NCBI RefSeq assembly: GCF_001428745.1
Contig: NZ_LMIO01000002.1
Span: 496,001-560,000 of the forward strand
DNA: 64,000 bases
Reading direction: 5' to 3'
Source of the DNA: Leifsonia sp. Root227
GTDB taxonomy: Bacteria > Actinomycetota > Actinomycetes > Actinomycetales > Microbacteriaceae
Made by a program: the position numbers and the translations under genes. The notes below the pieces were generated by a model, which had not been told where the DNA came from, did not search any database, and saw nothing but the letters and a program-made list of their open reading frames with translations. Below are positions 34,876 to 43,866 of this stretch, piece after piece. Position 1 is the first letter of the stretch; the number at the start of each line of letters is the position of its first letter.

Positions 34876-37079
34876 GTTCCGTTTCCGCACCGGCCGTCGA
34901 TGGTGCGATCAGTCTCGACTCCCGGCTGAGCGGGGTCCTCGGCGGACGCACATCCTCGGCGTTCGAGAAGGCGTTCGGGATGCGCACGGTCGCCGATCTG
35001 CTCAGCCACTACCCGCGCCGGTACGCCAAGCGCGGCGAGCTGACCGCGCTGGCGAACCTGCCGCTCGACGAGAACGTGACCATCGTCGCCGAGGTCATCC
35101 GGGTGCAGGAGCGCCCGATGCGCGCTCGTCGCGGCTCCATCCTGGAGGTGAAGATCACGGACGGGGAGGGCATCCTGACCCTCACGTTCTTCAACCAGGC
35201 GTGGCGGTCCAAGGAGCTGGTTCCGGGCGTGCGCGGCATCTTCGCCGGCAAGGTGTCCGACTACCGGGGCGCACTCCAGCTCGCTCATCCCGACTACGAG
35301 CTGTTCGAGCCGGATGCGGAGAACGCCGTGGTGCCCGGCAGTGCGGCCGCCAAGAACTGGGCGCAGACCCCCATCCCGATCTACCCGGCCACCGGAACGG
35401 TGGCGAGCTGGCAGGTGCAGAAGGCTGTCGCCCTCGCCCTGGATGCGCTCACCGACGTCCCAGACCCCGTGCCGGCCAGGATCGTGGCAGAGCGCGGCCT
35501 GCTCGGGCTGCGCACGGCGTTCGAGTACATGCACCGCCCGGAGAAGGATTCGCAGTGGCAGCGGGCCCGCGACACGCTGCGCTTCCACGAGGCGTTCGTG
35601 CTGCAGGCGGCGCTGCTGCAGCAGCGGGCGGCGTCGAGGGCCGTCGCCGCGACCCCGCGCACGGCGAAGCAGGGCGGCTTCCTCGACCGGCTGGATGCGA
35701 CCCTGCCGTTCGAGCTCACCGCCGACCAGGCGACGGTCGGCGCGGAGATCGCGCGCGACCTCGCGGACACCGCGCCCATGCACAGGCTGGTGCAGGGCGA
35801 GGTCGGATCGGGCAAGACCCTGGTGGCGCTGCGGGCGATGCTGGCCGTCGCGGACTCCGGTGGGCAGGCAGCCATGCTCGCACCCACAGAGGTGCTCGCT
35901 GCGCAGCACCTGCGCTCCATCGTGAAGATGCTGGGCCCCGACCTCGCCGCCCAGCTGATGCCCACCCTGCTCACCGGGCAGCTCTCGACCGCCGAGCGCA
36001 AGAAGGCCCTGCTGCGCACGGTGTCCGGTCAGTCCCGCATCGTGGTCGGCACGCACGCCCTGCTGGGCGACGCCGTGACGTTCTTCGACCTCGGGCTCGT
36101 CGTCGTGGACGAGCAGCACAGGTTCGGCGTCGAGCAGCGGGAGGCACTGCGAGCGAAGGGCGGAACGCCGCCGCACGTCCTCGTGCTCACGGCGACGCCC
36201 ATCCCGCGCACGGTCGCGATGACTGTGTTCGGCGACCTGGACGTGTCGACCATCGCGCAATTGCCGGCCGGACGGCAGGGCATCGAGAGCTTCGTCGTGC
36301 CGCTGGCCGACCGCCCTGGCTGGGAGCGGCGGATCTGGGAACGCGCCGCCGAGGAGATCGGCAAGGGCAGGCAGGTCTTCGTGGTGTGCCCGGCGATCAC
36401 CGCGAAGGACCGCGAGGACGACGGAGAGGACGCAGGGCAGGACGAGGACGGCGCACCGGCACGGCCCATCGCCAACGTCGAGTCGGTCACGGCCCAGGTG
36501 CGTGCTGACCCGCTGTTCAGGGATGCACGGATCGGGATGCTCCACGGCAAGCTCACGAGCGACGCCAAGGACGAGACGATGCGCGCGTTCGCCGCAGGCG
36601 ACCTCGACCTGATCGTCGCCACCACCGTCATCGAAGTGGGGGTGGACGTGCCGAACGCGTCGGCGATGGTGATCCTCGACGCGGACCGGTTCGGCGTCTC
36701 CCAGCTGCATCAGCTCCGCGGCCGGGTCGGCCGAGGCGGCGTGCCAGGGCTCTGCCTGATGGTCACGTCGGCCGAGCAGGAGACGCTCGCCAGGGAGAGA
36801 GTGGAGGCGGTCGCGGCGACGCTCGACGGCTTCGAGCTCGCCAACATCGACCTGGAGCTGCGTCGCGAGGGCGACGTGCTCGGCAGCCGCCAGTCCGGCG
36901 GCAGGTCGTCGCTGCGCCTGCTGCGCGTCGTCTCCGACGGCGAGCTGATCCAGGAGGCGAGGACGGCGGCGCAGGAGACGCTCGACGACGACGGAGGGCT
37001 GGCCGCGCATCCCGCGCTGGCTGCTGCCCTGGCGAGGCGGCTGGACGAGAGCGAGCGCGCCTTCCTCGGCAAGTCCTGA
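34872..37079 (+). CDS. recG: ATP-dependent DNA helicase RecG
   Basis: A 735-residue helicase that remodels stalled replication forks and Holliday junctions. The N-terminal wedge/OB domain runs to about 200. Helicase motifs follow: Walker A QGEVGSGKTLVAL, APTEVLAAQH, VVDEQHRFGVEQR, TATPIPRT, and motif VI QLRGRVGRGG. An acidic insertion (REDDGEDAGQDEDGAP) near 515-530 interrupts the second helicase lobe. The ATG is chosen because it overlaps the TPR stop and gives the normal N-terminus. Length is slightly above the E. coli protein. Confidence 0.95.
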   Translation: MSSVSAPAVDGAISLDSRLSGVLGGRTSSAFEKAFGMRTVADLLSHYPRRYAKRGELTALANLPLDENVTIVAEVIRVQERPMRARRGSILEVKITDGEGILTLTFFNQAWRSKELVPGVRGIFAGKVSDYRGALQLAHPDYELFEPDAENAVVPGSAAAKNWAQTPIPIYPATGTVASWQVQKAVALALDALTDVPDPVPARIVAERGLLGLRTAFEYMHRPEKDSQWQRARDTLRFHEAFVLQAALLQQRAASRAVAATPRTAKQGGFLDRLDATLPFELTADQATVGAEIARDLADTAPMHRLVQGEVGSGKTLVALRAMLAVADSGGQAAMLAPTEVLAAQHLRSIVKMLGPDLAAQLMPTLLTGQLSTAERKKALLRTVSGQSRIVVGTHALLGDAVTFFDLGLVVVDEQHRFGVEQREALRAKGGTPPHVLVLTATPIPRTVAMTVFGDLDVSTIAQLPAGRQGIESFVVPLADRPGWERRIWERAAEEIGKGRQVFVVCPAITAKDREDDGEDAGQDEDGAPARPIANVESVTAQVRADPLFRDARIGMLHGKLTSDAKDETMRAFAAGDLDLIVATTVIEVGVDVPNASAMVILDADRFGVSQLHQLRGRVGRGGVPGLCLMVTSAEQETLARERVEAVAATLDGFELANIDLELRREGDVLGSRQSGGRSSLRLLRVVSDGELIQEARTAAQETLDDDGGLAAHPALAAALARRLDESERAFLGKS

Positions 37080-37095
37080 TCGCTGCCAGGCGCCC

Positions 37096-37131
37096 CGGCG
37101 TGACCCCCGGAAGGGGGCGACGACCACGCCG
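37096..37131 (+). other. Nested hairpin between recG and coaD
   Basis: An outer stem CGGCGTG/CACGCCG (37096-37102 with 37125-37131) encloses CCCCC-GGAA-GGGGG (37104-37117), a GNRA-type tetraloop. No T-run follows, so it is at best a weak terminator. It could be a processing or regulatory structure. Confidence 0.4.
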
Positions 37132-37175
37132 TACTTTGGTAACGGATTCACAACGAAATGCCGGGTACGGCGGGA

Positions 37176-37181
37176 TAGTCT
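37176..37181 (+). promoter_or_regulatory. Putative -10 (TAGTCT) of coaD
   Basis: TAGTCT, eight bases before the ATG at 37190. The same hexamer precedes ftsY. Confidence 0.4.
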
Positions 37182-37189
37182 GAAGGTCT

Positions 37190-37672
37190 ATGAACAGGAT
37201 CGCCGTTGTCCCTGGATCGTTCGACCCGGTCACCCTCGGGCACCTCGACGTCATCGAACGCGCCGCGGGCCTGTTCGACGAGGTCCACGTGCTCGTCGTG
37301 CACAACCCGGACAAGAGCGCCCTCCTGCCCATCGCCCAGCGCGTCTCTCTCATCGAGCGCTCGATCGAGGACGCCGGGATCGTCGGGAACATCGTCGTCG
37401 CATCCTGGAGCGTCGGCCTGCTGGTCGACTACTGCACGGATGTGGGAGCCCACGTGCTCGTCAAGGGCATCCGTTCCCAGGTGGATGTGGCGTACGAGAC
37501 GCCGATGGCGATCGTCAACAGGCACCTCGCGGCCGTCGAGACCGTCTTCATCCTGCCGAACCCCGCCAACGCCCACGTCTCCAGCTCTCTCGTGCGCCAG
37601 GTCTCCGCGCTCGGGGGTGACGTGAGTCCATACGTCCCCACCGCCGTCTACGAGTATTTGCAGGAGACATGA
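37190..37672 (+). CDS. coaD: Phosphopantetheine adenylyltransferase
   Basis: A 160-residue nucleotidyltransferase that makes dephospho-CoA from ATP and 4'-phosphopantetheine, the fourth step of CoA synthesis. The nucleotide motif [15 protein letters not shown] (TxGH) is at the start. [14 protein letters not shown] and the ISSTxIR-like VSSSLVRQV are also present. Length is typical. It overlaps the next moxR gene by four bases, which is unusual for a housekeeping CoA gene and suggests co-expression. Confidence 0.95.
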   Translation: MNRIAVVPGSFDPVTLGHLDVIERAAGLFDEVHVLVVHNPDKSALLPIAQRVSLIERSIEDAGIVGNIVVASWSVGLLVDYCTDVGAHVLVKGIRSQVDVAYETPMAIVNRHLAAVETVFILPNPANAHVSSSLVRQVSALGGDVSPYVPTAVYEYLQET

Positions 37673-38769
37673 ACAGTTACGCGACGCGCCAGCCGACCGA
37701 ATCCTCTGTCGCCCCCGACGAGGCCGAGCAGACGACAGGGATGGACCTCGACGAGCTGAGGCGCGCCGCAGCGCAGATCACCGCCAATGTCGAATCCGTC
37801 ATCGACGGGAAGCACGAAGCGGTGCAGACCGCACTGACCGTGCTGCTCGCCGAGGGACACCTGCTCATCGAGGACGTGCCTGGCGTGGGCAAGACGATGC
37901 TGGCGAAGTCGCTGGCCAAATCGGTCGACTGCACGGTCAGCCGCATCCAGTTCACGCCAGACCTGCTGCCGAGCGACGTCACAGGCGTCTCGGTGTACAA
38001 CCAGGCAGAACGGCGCTTCGAGTTCAAGCCGGGCGCGGTGTTCGCGAACATCGTCATCGGCGACGAGATCAACCGGGCGAGCCCGAAGACGCAGTCGGCA
38101 CTGCTGGAGTGCATGGAGGAGCGGCAGGTCACCGTCGACGGTTCGACATACCCGCTCAGCGCACCGTTCATCGTGGTCGCAACGCAGAACCCCGTCGAGA
38201 TGGAGGGCACGTACGCGCTCCCGGAGGCGCAGCGCGACCGTTTCATGGCGCGGATCGCGATGGGCTACCCCGACGACGCCTCCGAGCTCGCGATGCTCAC
38301 CACCAGGGACACCTCCAGCCCGCTGTCCAGGATCGGCCCCGTCGTCACTTCGGACGAGCTGAGGGCGATGATGGCGACGGCGCGCAGCGTGTTCGCCTCG
38401 ACGCCGGTCAAGCAGTACGCGGTCGACATCGTGCGCGCGACCCGCGAGGACAGGGACCTGCGCCTCGGAGGGAGCCCGAGGGCCACCCTGCAGCTCGTGC
38501 GGGCGGCGAAGGCGATGGCGGCGCTCGACGGCCGCGACTTCGTGCTGCCGGACGACATCGACACCCTCGCCGTCCCCGTGCTCGGCCACCGGCTGCTGCC
38601 GACGAGCCGCGCGCTCGGCCACCACCACGAGAGCGCTCCTGTGATCGCCGACATCGTGCGCAGGATCGTCGCGGCGACCCCCGTGCCTGTGGGCTCCGGT
38701 GCGATCGGCGGGGCATCGGGCACCGCCGCCGGCGCGTCACGGCCCGCCAGGGCGGGACAGGCCGGCTGA
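37669..38769 (+). CDS. MoxR-family AAA+ ATPase (second copy)
   Basis: A 366-residue AAA+ ATPase that parallels the copy at 20082. Walker A is VPGVGKT, Walker [20 protein letters not shown], and the sensor region [24 protein letters not shown] is conserved. It differs in a 25-residue Asp/Glu-rich N-terminal lead and a Gly/Ala-rich tail of about 25 residues. It is followed after three bases by a DUF58 gene and then an active-looking transglutaminase, the usual set for this family. Confidence 0.9.
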   Translation: MNSYATRQPTESSVAPDEAEQTTGMDLDELRRAAAQITANVESVIDGKHEAVQTALTVLLAEGHLLIEDVPGVGKTMLAKSLAKSVDCTVSRIQFTPDLLPSDVTGVSVYNQAERRFEFKPGAVFANIVIGDEINRASPKTQSALLECMEERQVTVDGSTYPLSAPFIVVATQNPVEMEGTYALPEAQRDRFMARIAMGYPDDASELAMLTTRDTSSPLSRIGPVVTSDELRAMMATARSVFASTPVKQYAVDIVRATREDRDLRLGGSPRATLQLVRAAKAMAALDGRDFVLPDDIDTLAVPVLGHRLLPTSRALGHHHESAPVIADIVRRIVAATPVPVGSGAIGGASGTAAGASRPARAGQAG

Positions 38770-38772
38770 CCG

Positions 38773-40086
38773 ATGCCGGGGCGCGTCCGATCCTCGTCGC
38801 CGGTCAGGAAGCCCAGACCGACCGCCAGAGGGTGGGCGCTGTTCTCGGTCGGCGTCGTCGCCCTCGTCGCGTCGGTGGCACTCGGCAGGACGGACGTGCT
38901 GTTCGTCGGGCTGTTCCTCACGGTGCTGCCCCTCGCGGCGATGATCTCGGTGACCATCGACAGGCCGCGACTGACGGTGACGCGCAGCTTCCACCCCGAC
39001 ATCGTGGCAGCAGGCGAGACCGCGACCGTCGTGACGACAGCACGCAACGAGTCGCCGCGGCCGAGCCCGGCGGCCGCCTGGCGCGAGTCGGCCCCCGCGG
39101 CGGTCGGCGTCCAGGGCCTCGCCCCGTTCCCGCGCCTCGGCGCCCACCAGGCGACGGTGAGCCACGGCAGGGACACGATCGTGTTGCGACAGGATGTGCG
39201 CGCCAGGCACAGGGGATCGCATCCCATCGGCCCGTTCATCGTCAGCAGGGCCGACCCGTTCGGGCTGGCGTACGCCGAGTACGCGCTCGGCCAGCCGAAG
39301 CAGTTCGTCGTCACCCCGCGCGTGACGGCGCTGCCAGGCGGCGACCTCGACGTCGCGCGCAGCGAGGGCACGGAGCACGAGCTGCTGCGCCACAGCATCC
39401 CGAGCGCCGACGAGCTGATCGCCAGGGAGTACCGGCCGGGCGATCCGCTCCGCCGCGTGCACTGGAGGGCGACGGCCAAGCACGACAAGCTCATGGTGCG
39501 CCAGGAGGAGAGGCGCAGCAATCCGGAGGCCTGGCTGATCGCAGACACCAGGGACACGGCCGCGCCGGATGCGGAGTTCGAGACGCTGGTGGAACTGGTC
39601 GCCTCCATCGGCGTGCACCTCCTCGACGAGGGATTCGTGGTGAGCGTCGTCGAGACAGGGCCTCGCCAGCTCTCCGGAAGGAGCGGAGCGGGCAGGACGG
39701 GCACCCTAGGTGCGGCGACGCCGACGTACGACGTCGGCAGCGCTGACAGGCTGCTGCTCTCGGACCTCGCCGCCGTCGAGCCGAGCGACGTGCCCCGCGA
39801 CGACGCCGTCGCGGAGCTCGCCGCCGGGCTGCGGCGCTCCGGCCGAGCGGTGCCGGTCTTCGCGATCCTCATCGGAGGAGCGCTCAACGAGCTCGGCGCG
39901 CTCGCTGCCGTTCGGTCGATGTGCGACCCGGCCGTCGCGTTCATCGGTGCGTCTGCCCCTGCCGAGGTGGAGGAGGTCCTCACCGACGCGGGGTGGCTCT
40001 GCGTGCCATTCGCAGGGGGAGACGACCCTGCGGACAGCTGGCAGCGCGCCCTCGGACGCCGCAGAGCCGAGGTGAGCCGTGGCTAG
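38773..40086 (+). CDS. DUF58 protein (second copy)
   Basis: A 437-residue membrane protein with two hydrophobic stretches (about 20-62). The DUF58 motif EYRPGDPLRRVHWRATAKHDKLMVRQEE lies near 218-245, matching the DUF58 pattern of the first copy in the same order. A von Willebrand-A-like region follows (WLIADTRDTAAPD). It starts three bases after moxR and overlaps the transglutaminase gene by eight bases. Its function beyond acting with MoxR is not established. Confidence 0.85.
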   Translation: MPGRVRSSSPVRKPRPTARGWALFSVGVVALVASVALGRTDVLFVGLFLTVLPLAAMISVTIDRPRLTVTRSFHPDIVAAGETATVVTTARNESPRPSPAAAWRESAPAAVGVQGLAPFPRLGAHQATVSHGRDTIVLRQDVRARHRGSHPIGPFIVSRADPFGLAYAEYALGQPKQFVVTPRVTALPGGDLDVARSEGTEHELLRHSIPSADELIAREYRPGDPLRRVHWRATAKHDKLMVRQEERRSNPEAWLIADTRDTAAPDAEFETLVELVASIGVHLLDEGFVVSVVETGPRQLSGRSGAGRTGTLGAATPTYDVGSADRLLLSDLAAVEPSDVPRDDAVAELAAGLRRSGRAVPVFAILIGGALNELGALAAVRSMCDPAVAFIGASAPAEVEEVLTDAGWLCVPFAGGDDPADSWQRALGRRRAEVSRG

Positions 40087-42346
40087 CGAACAGGCCTTCG
40101 CGGGGTCGCTGCCCATCGCCAGAGCGCGTAAGCAGGGATACTGGCGCCTGACGGCCGCGCTGCTGCTGCAGGTGGTCGCCGTCAGCTTCGCGCTGGTCGG
40201 CCTGATCCAGGGTGCGGGCTGGTGGTTCGCGCTGGTGTCCTCCGCCGCGCTTCTGCTCGTCACCGGCGCCGGCCTCCGCAACCTCGGTGTCAGCAGACGC
40301 CTCGTCCCCGTGCTCCTGATCGTCGAGGGCGCGATGCTGATGACGGTCGCCTTCGGGCGCGGCACCGGATTGCTCGGCCTCATCCCGACACCGCGCACGT
40401 TCTCGGTGTGGGGCGATTACGCCAACCAGGCGATGCTCTCGATCTACCAGCAGGGCACTCCGGCCGACAGCCTCCCGGAGTTCATGTTCCTGGTGGTCGG
40501 CGGTGGATGCGTCCTCGCCGTCCTCCTCGACACCCTCGCCATCGCGCTGCGCGCCCCTGCGTTCACCGCGATCGGCGTCGGCATCGTGCTCGTCGTCCCC
40601 GGCGCGCTGCTCGGAGACGGCCTCGACCCGTTCGCGCTCGCCGCGTCCGCCGCCGCCTTCCTCTGGCTGCTGCGCTGCGATGTGCGGACCAGGCGGCCTG
40701 GCACGCCGCGGCCGACCGCATCCCTCGCCATCTCGGCGTCCGCGGTGATCGTCGCTCTCATCCTGGGCGGCACCGCTCCCGGCTTCGACAGGGGAGGGGC
40801 GACGTCGTTCACCGCAGGCGGCATCTCCATCGGCGGCACGGTCACCCCGCTGATCGACCTCGGCAAAGACCTGCGCAGACCGGCCGCGGTGCGTGCGCTC
40901 ACCTACACGACAACCGCATCCACCGGGCAGTACCTCAAGCTCGCCTCGCTCGACCAGTTCACCGGGAGCGTCTGGAAGCACAGGGAGCGCGACACCAAGC
41001 GCCTGCCGAGCGGCAACACGATCGGCCCGGTGTTCGGGCTGTCCGACACCGTCGCGACGACGAAGATCACGACCAAGGTCGAGATCGACAACATGCAGAG
41101 CCGCTGGCTGCCCGTCCCGTACCCGGTGCAGGGCGTGAGCGGTCTCAACGGCACCTGGTCGTGGGACCCTGACGACCTCACGGTCGGCGCGATCAACACC
41201 ACGACCCAGGGCCAGAAGTACACGGCGACCAGCCTCATCCTGCAGCCGACGGCGGACCAGCTCCAGGCCGCCGGCGGATTCGTGCCGGCCTCCGTCGAGC
41301 GCGACCTGTTCCTGCCGCCCGATCTGCCGGCGATCATCGCATCCACTGCTGTCACAGCGACGCAGGGGGCGGTCTCCGAGTACGACAAGGCCGTCGCGCT
41401 GCAGGACTATTTCCGCGACAACGGATTCACGTACTCGACGCAGACGCCGCTCAAGCAGGGGTACGACGGGGACGGCGGCCGGGTGATCGCCAAGTTCCTG
41501 CAGGTCAAGAGCGGGTACTGCGTGCACTTCGCGTCCGCGATGGCGCTGATGGCCCGCACGCTCGGCATCCCGTCCAGGGTCGCGGAGGGCTACCTGCCTG
41601 GCGCGACCAGCGGCGGAGCGGCGAACAACCCCGGCCAGTACACGGTGACGAGCGACGACCTGCACGCCTGGCCGGAGCTGTACTTCGCAGGCGTCGGCTG
41701 GGTGGCGTTCGAGCCGACGGTCGGCAGGGGGACCATCCCCAGCTACACCCGTCCGGACGCACCCCAGACCTCGGCAGCTCCCGGTTCGACCTCGACCTCG
41801 ACCGCCGGCGTGAAGGCGCTCGTGCCCACCGACCCTGCGAACCTCGGCAGCCCGACCGGCGCCACGGCGCCGTCCACCCTGCAGCCGGTCATCTCCGGTG
41901 TCGGCGTCGCCCTCCTGATCGTCGCGCTCCTGCTCACCCCCGCCGTGCTGCGCAGGCTGAGACGCAGGAACAGGCTCAGAAAGCTGAGCGACGAGTGGGG
42001 TGGAGCATCCGTCGCCTGGGACGAACTGCGCGACACGGCCCGCGACCTGGGCTGGAGTGTGCCGACGACGGAGACGCCTCGCGTGTTCGCCTCGCGGGTC
42101 GCCGCCGCTGTGGCGGGAACGCCGGGGGAGGACGCCGTGCTGCGCCTGCTCACGGTGCGAGAACGGGATGCGTACGGGCCGCCGACCAGAGCGACCGCCG
42201 TCGGTCTCGGCGACGATCTGCAGCGCGTGCTGACCGCCCTCGAAGCGCAGGCGGGGGCCGCACTCAGGATCAAGGCGGCGCTCATTCCTGTGTCTCTCAT
42301 CCCAGCCGGGTGGTCTCCGGCCCCGAACACAGGAAGACCCGCGTAA
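40079..42346 (+). CDS. Transglutaminase-like membrane protein with intact catalytic Cys and His (second copy)
   Basis: A 755-residue TgpA-like protein: six or so N-terminal membrane segments (about 20-230), an outside transglutaminase core, and a C-terminal membrane helix (about 600-623) with a cytoplasmic tail. The catalytic Cys (C481 in SGYCVHFASAMALMARTLGIPSR) and His (H529 in DDLHAWPELYF) are present, followed by GVGWVAFEPT. It could make or break isopeptide-type bonds at the cell surface, or act as a peptidase; the substrate is unknown. It overlaps its DUF58 partner and is the active-looking partner to the dead copy at 22443. Confidence 0.88.
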   Translation: MASEQAFAGSLPIARARKQGYWRLTAALLLQVVAVSFALVGLIQGAGWWFALVSSAALLLVTGAGLRNLGVSRRLVPVLLIVEGAMLMTVAFGRGTGLLGLIPTPRTFSVWGDYANQAMLSIYQQGTPADSLPEFMFLVVGGGCVLAVLLDTLAIALRAPAFTAIGVGIVLVVPGALLGDGLDPFALAASAAAFLWLLRCDVRTRRPGTPRPTASLAISASAVIVALILGGTAPGFDRGGATSFTAGGISIGGTVTPLIDLGKDLRRPAAVRALTYTTTASTGQYLKLASLDQFTGSVWKHRERDTKRLPSGNTIGPVFGLSDTVATTKITTKVEIDNMQSRWLPVPYPVQGVSGLNGTWSWDPDDLTVGAINTTTQGQKYTATSLILQPTADQLQAAGGFVPASVERDLFLPPDLPAIIASTAVTATQGAVSEYDKAVALQDYFRDNGFTYSTQTPLKQGYDGDGGRVIAKFLQVKSGYCVHFASAMALMARTLGIPSRVAEGYLPGATSGGAANNPGQYTVTSDDLHAWPELYFAGVGWVAFEPTVGRGTIPSYTRPDAPQTSAAPGSTSTSTAGVKALVPTDPANLGSPTGATAPSTLQPVISGVGVALLIVALLLTPAVLRRLRRRNRLRKLSDEWGGASVAWDELRDTARDLGWSVPTTETPRVFASRVAAAVAGTPGEDAVLRLLTVRERDAYGPPTRATAVGLGDDLQRVLTALEAQAGAALRIKAALIPVSLIPAGWSPAPNTGRPA

Positions 42347-42349
42347 AAT
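42344..42349 (+). promoter_or_regulatory. Putative -10 (TAAAAT) of the yceD-rpmF unit
   Basis: TAAAAT, eight bases before the GTG at 42358. Suggests a leaderless mRNA. Confidence 0.5.
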
Positions 42350-42357
42350 AGTCGCTC

Positions 42358-42918
42358 GTGACCAAGTTCAGAACGACGCCGTACACCGTCAATGTGTACG
42401 ACATCATCCACCGCCCAGGGGAGATGCGCGAGCAGCGCATCCAGCTGCCGGTCGGCGAGAAGATGGGCGAAGGGCTGGTGAGCGTCCCTGCGGGCGCGAC
42501 CATCGATCTCGACCTCAGGCTCGAGTCGATGCACGAGGGCATTCTGGTGACCGCTGAGGCCGAATCGACGGCCGTCGGCGTCTGCGGACGATGCCTCACC
42601 GACATCGAACAGCCTGTCAAAGTCGATATCCAGGAACTTTTCGCGTATTCTTCTGACGAAGCTTTTGATTTTGAGGTTCACGACGACCACGTGGATCTTG
42701 AACCTCTGATCAGGGACGCGGTAGTGCTGTCACTGCCGTTTCAGCCGGTGTGCCGGCCAGACTGCCCAGGACTCGACCCAGAGTCAGGGGAGCGGCTGGC
42801 GGATGTGCCGGACCGCGAAGCCACAGGGACCGTCGATCCTCGATGGTCTGCGCTCGCGGCCTTCCAGGCTTCCGACACCACTGAATCCACCAGCAGCAGT
42901 AACAGAGAAGAGAGATAA
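42358..42918 (+). CDS. yceD: DUF177 (YceD) family protein
   Basis: A 186-residue protein of the DUF177 family, almost always encoded just before rpmF and thought to take part in 23S rRNA maturation. The Cys pair CGRCLTDIEQPVKVDIQELFAY and the later CRPDCPGLDPESGERLADVP are the family signatures, probably a metal-binding knuckle. The GTG start is eight bases after a -10-like hexamer. The gap to rpmF is two bases, so both are one transcription unit. Confidence 0.9.
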   Translation: MTKFRTTPYTVNVYDIIHRPGEMREQRIQLPVGEKMGEGLVSVPAGATIDLDLRLESMHEGILVTAEAESTAVGVCGRCLTDIEQPVKVDIQELFAYSSDEAFDFEVHDDHVDLEPLIRDAVVLSLPFQPVCRPDCPGLDPESGERLADVPDREATGTVDPRWSALAAFQASDTTESTSSSNREER

Positions 42919-42920
42919 CC

Positions 42921-43124
42921 ATGGCTGTTCCGAAGCGGAAGAAGTCACGCGCCAACACGCACGCCCGTCGTTCGCAGTGGAAGGCCGAGGTCCCCACGCT
43001 CGTCAAGACCGTCGAGGGCGGCAAGGTCACGTACAGCCTGCCGCACCGCGCGAAGGTCGTCGAGGACTCCGCAGGCACCGCCCTGTTCATGGAGTACAAG
43101 GGCCGCAAGGTCGCCGACGTCTGA
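42921..43124 (+). CDS. rpmF: 50S ribosomal protein L32
   Basis: A 67-residue ribosomal protein of the large subunit. It begins MAVPKRKKSRANTHARRSQWK, the usual L32 start with AVPK, and continues VEGGKVTYSLPHRAKVVEDS. It has no zinc-binding Cys, as in the Cys-free form. An AGAGAAGAGAG purine stretch before the ATG is a good ribosome site. It follows yceD by two bases. Confidence 0.97.
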   Translation: MAVPKRKKSRANTHARRSQWKAEVPTLVKTVEGGKVTYSLPHRAKVVEDSAGTALFMEYKGRKVADV

Positions 43125-43152
43125 TCGTCCGCGTGACGAACGGAGTCGTGCG

Positions 43153-43866
43153 ATGACCGCAGAGTCGGTCGCGCGCACAGAACTCATCGAGAAGCTCGGA
43201 GTCGACATCGGCCCCGAGCTTCTCGAGCTTGCGCTGACCCATCGTTCGTACGCGTACGAGCACGGCGGCATCCCGAACAACGAGCGCCTGGAGTTCCTCG
43301 GCGACTCGATCCTCGGGCAGGCTGTGACCGTCAAGCTGTTCGTGGAGAACCCGCAGCTCGACGAGGGCGACCTCGCCAAGCGGCGCGCCAGCCTCGTCAG
43401 CTCCGTCGCTCTGGCGGAAGTCGCCCGCAGCATCGGACTCGGCGAGTACCTGCTGCTCGGCCGAGGCGAGAACCAGAGCGGTGGGCGCGAGAAGGCGTCC
43501 ATCCTCGCCGACACGGTCGAGGCGATCATCGGCGCCGCGTACCTGCACGCGGGCGGCGAAGAGGCGACCGCCCTTGTGCTGCGTCTGATCGAGCCGCTGC
43601 TCGACGACCCTGAGAGGTTCGGCGCGGCGATGGATCCGAAGACCAGCCTCCAGGAGGCTGCGGCGCACAGGGGAGCGGGCGCGCCCGTCTACACGGTCAC
43701 CAACAGCGGGCCAGACCACTCCAAGACGTTCCACGCCACCGTGTCGGTCGGAACGCTCGTCACGGCGAGCGGAGACGGCACGAGCAAGAAGCAGGCAGAG
43801 ATGGCGGCGGCGCTCAGCGCCTGGACCACCCTGACGCAGCGACGTGCCAGAGCTTCCCGAGGTTGA
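43153..43866 (+). CDS. rnc: Ribonuclease III
   Basis: A 237-residue double-strand-specific endonuclease for rRNA and mRNA processing. The catalytic signature NERLEFLGDSILG (about 38-50) holds the acidic residues, and DTVEAIIGAAYL is the second acidic cluster. A dsRNA-binding domain lies near 155-230 (PKTSLQEAAA ... GTSKKQAEMAAALSAW). It overlaps mutM by 23 bp, a tight coupling common in this group. Confidence 0.96.
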   Translation: MTAESVARTELIEKLGVDIGPELLELALTHRSYAYEHGGIPNNERLEFLGDSILGQAVTVKLFVENPQLDEGDLAKRRASLVSSVALAEVARSIGLGEYLLLGRGENQSGGREKASILADTVEAIIGAAYLHAGGEEATALVLRLIEPLLDDPERFGAAMDPKTSLQEAAAHRGAGAPVYTVTNSGPDHSKTFHATVSVGTLVTASGDGTSKKQAEMAAALSAWTTLTQRRARASRG

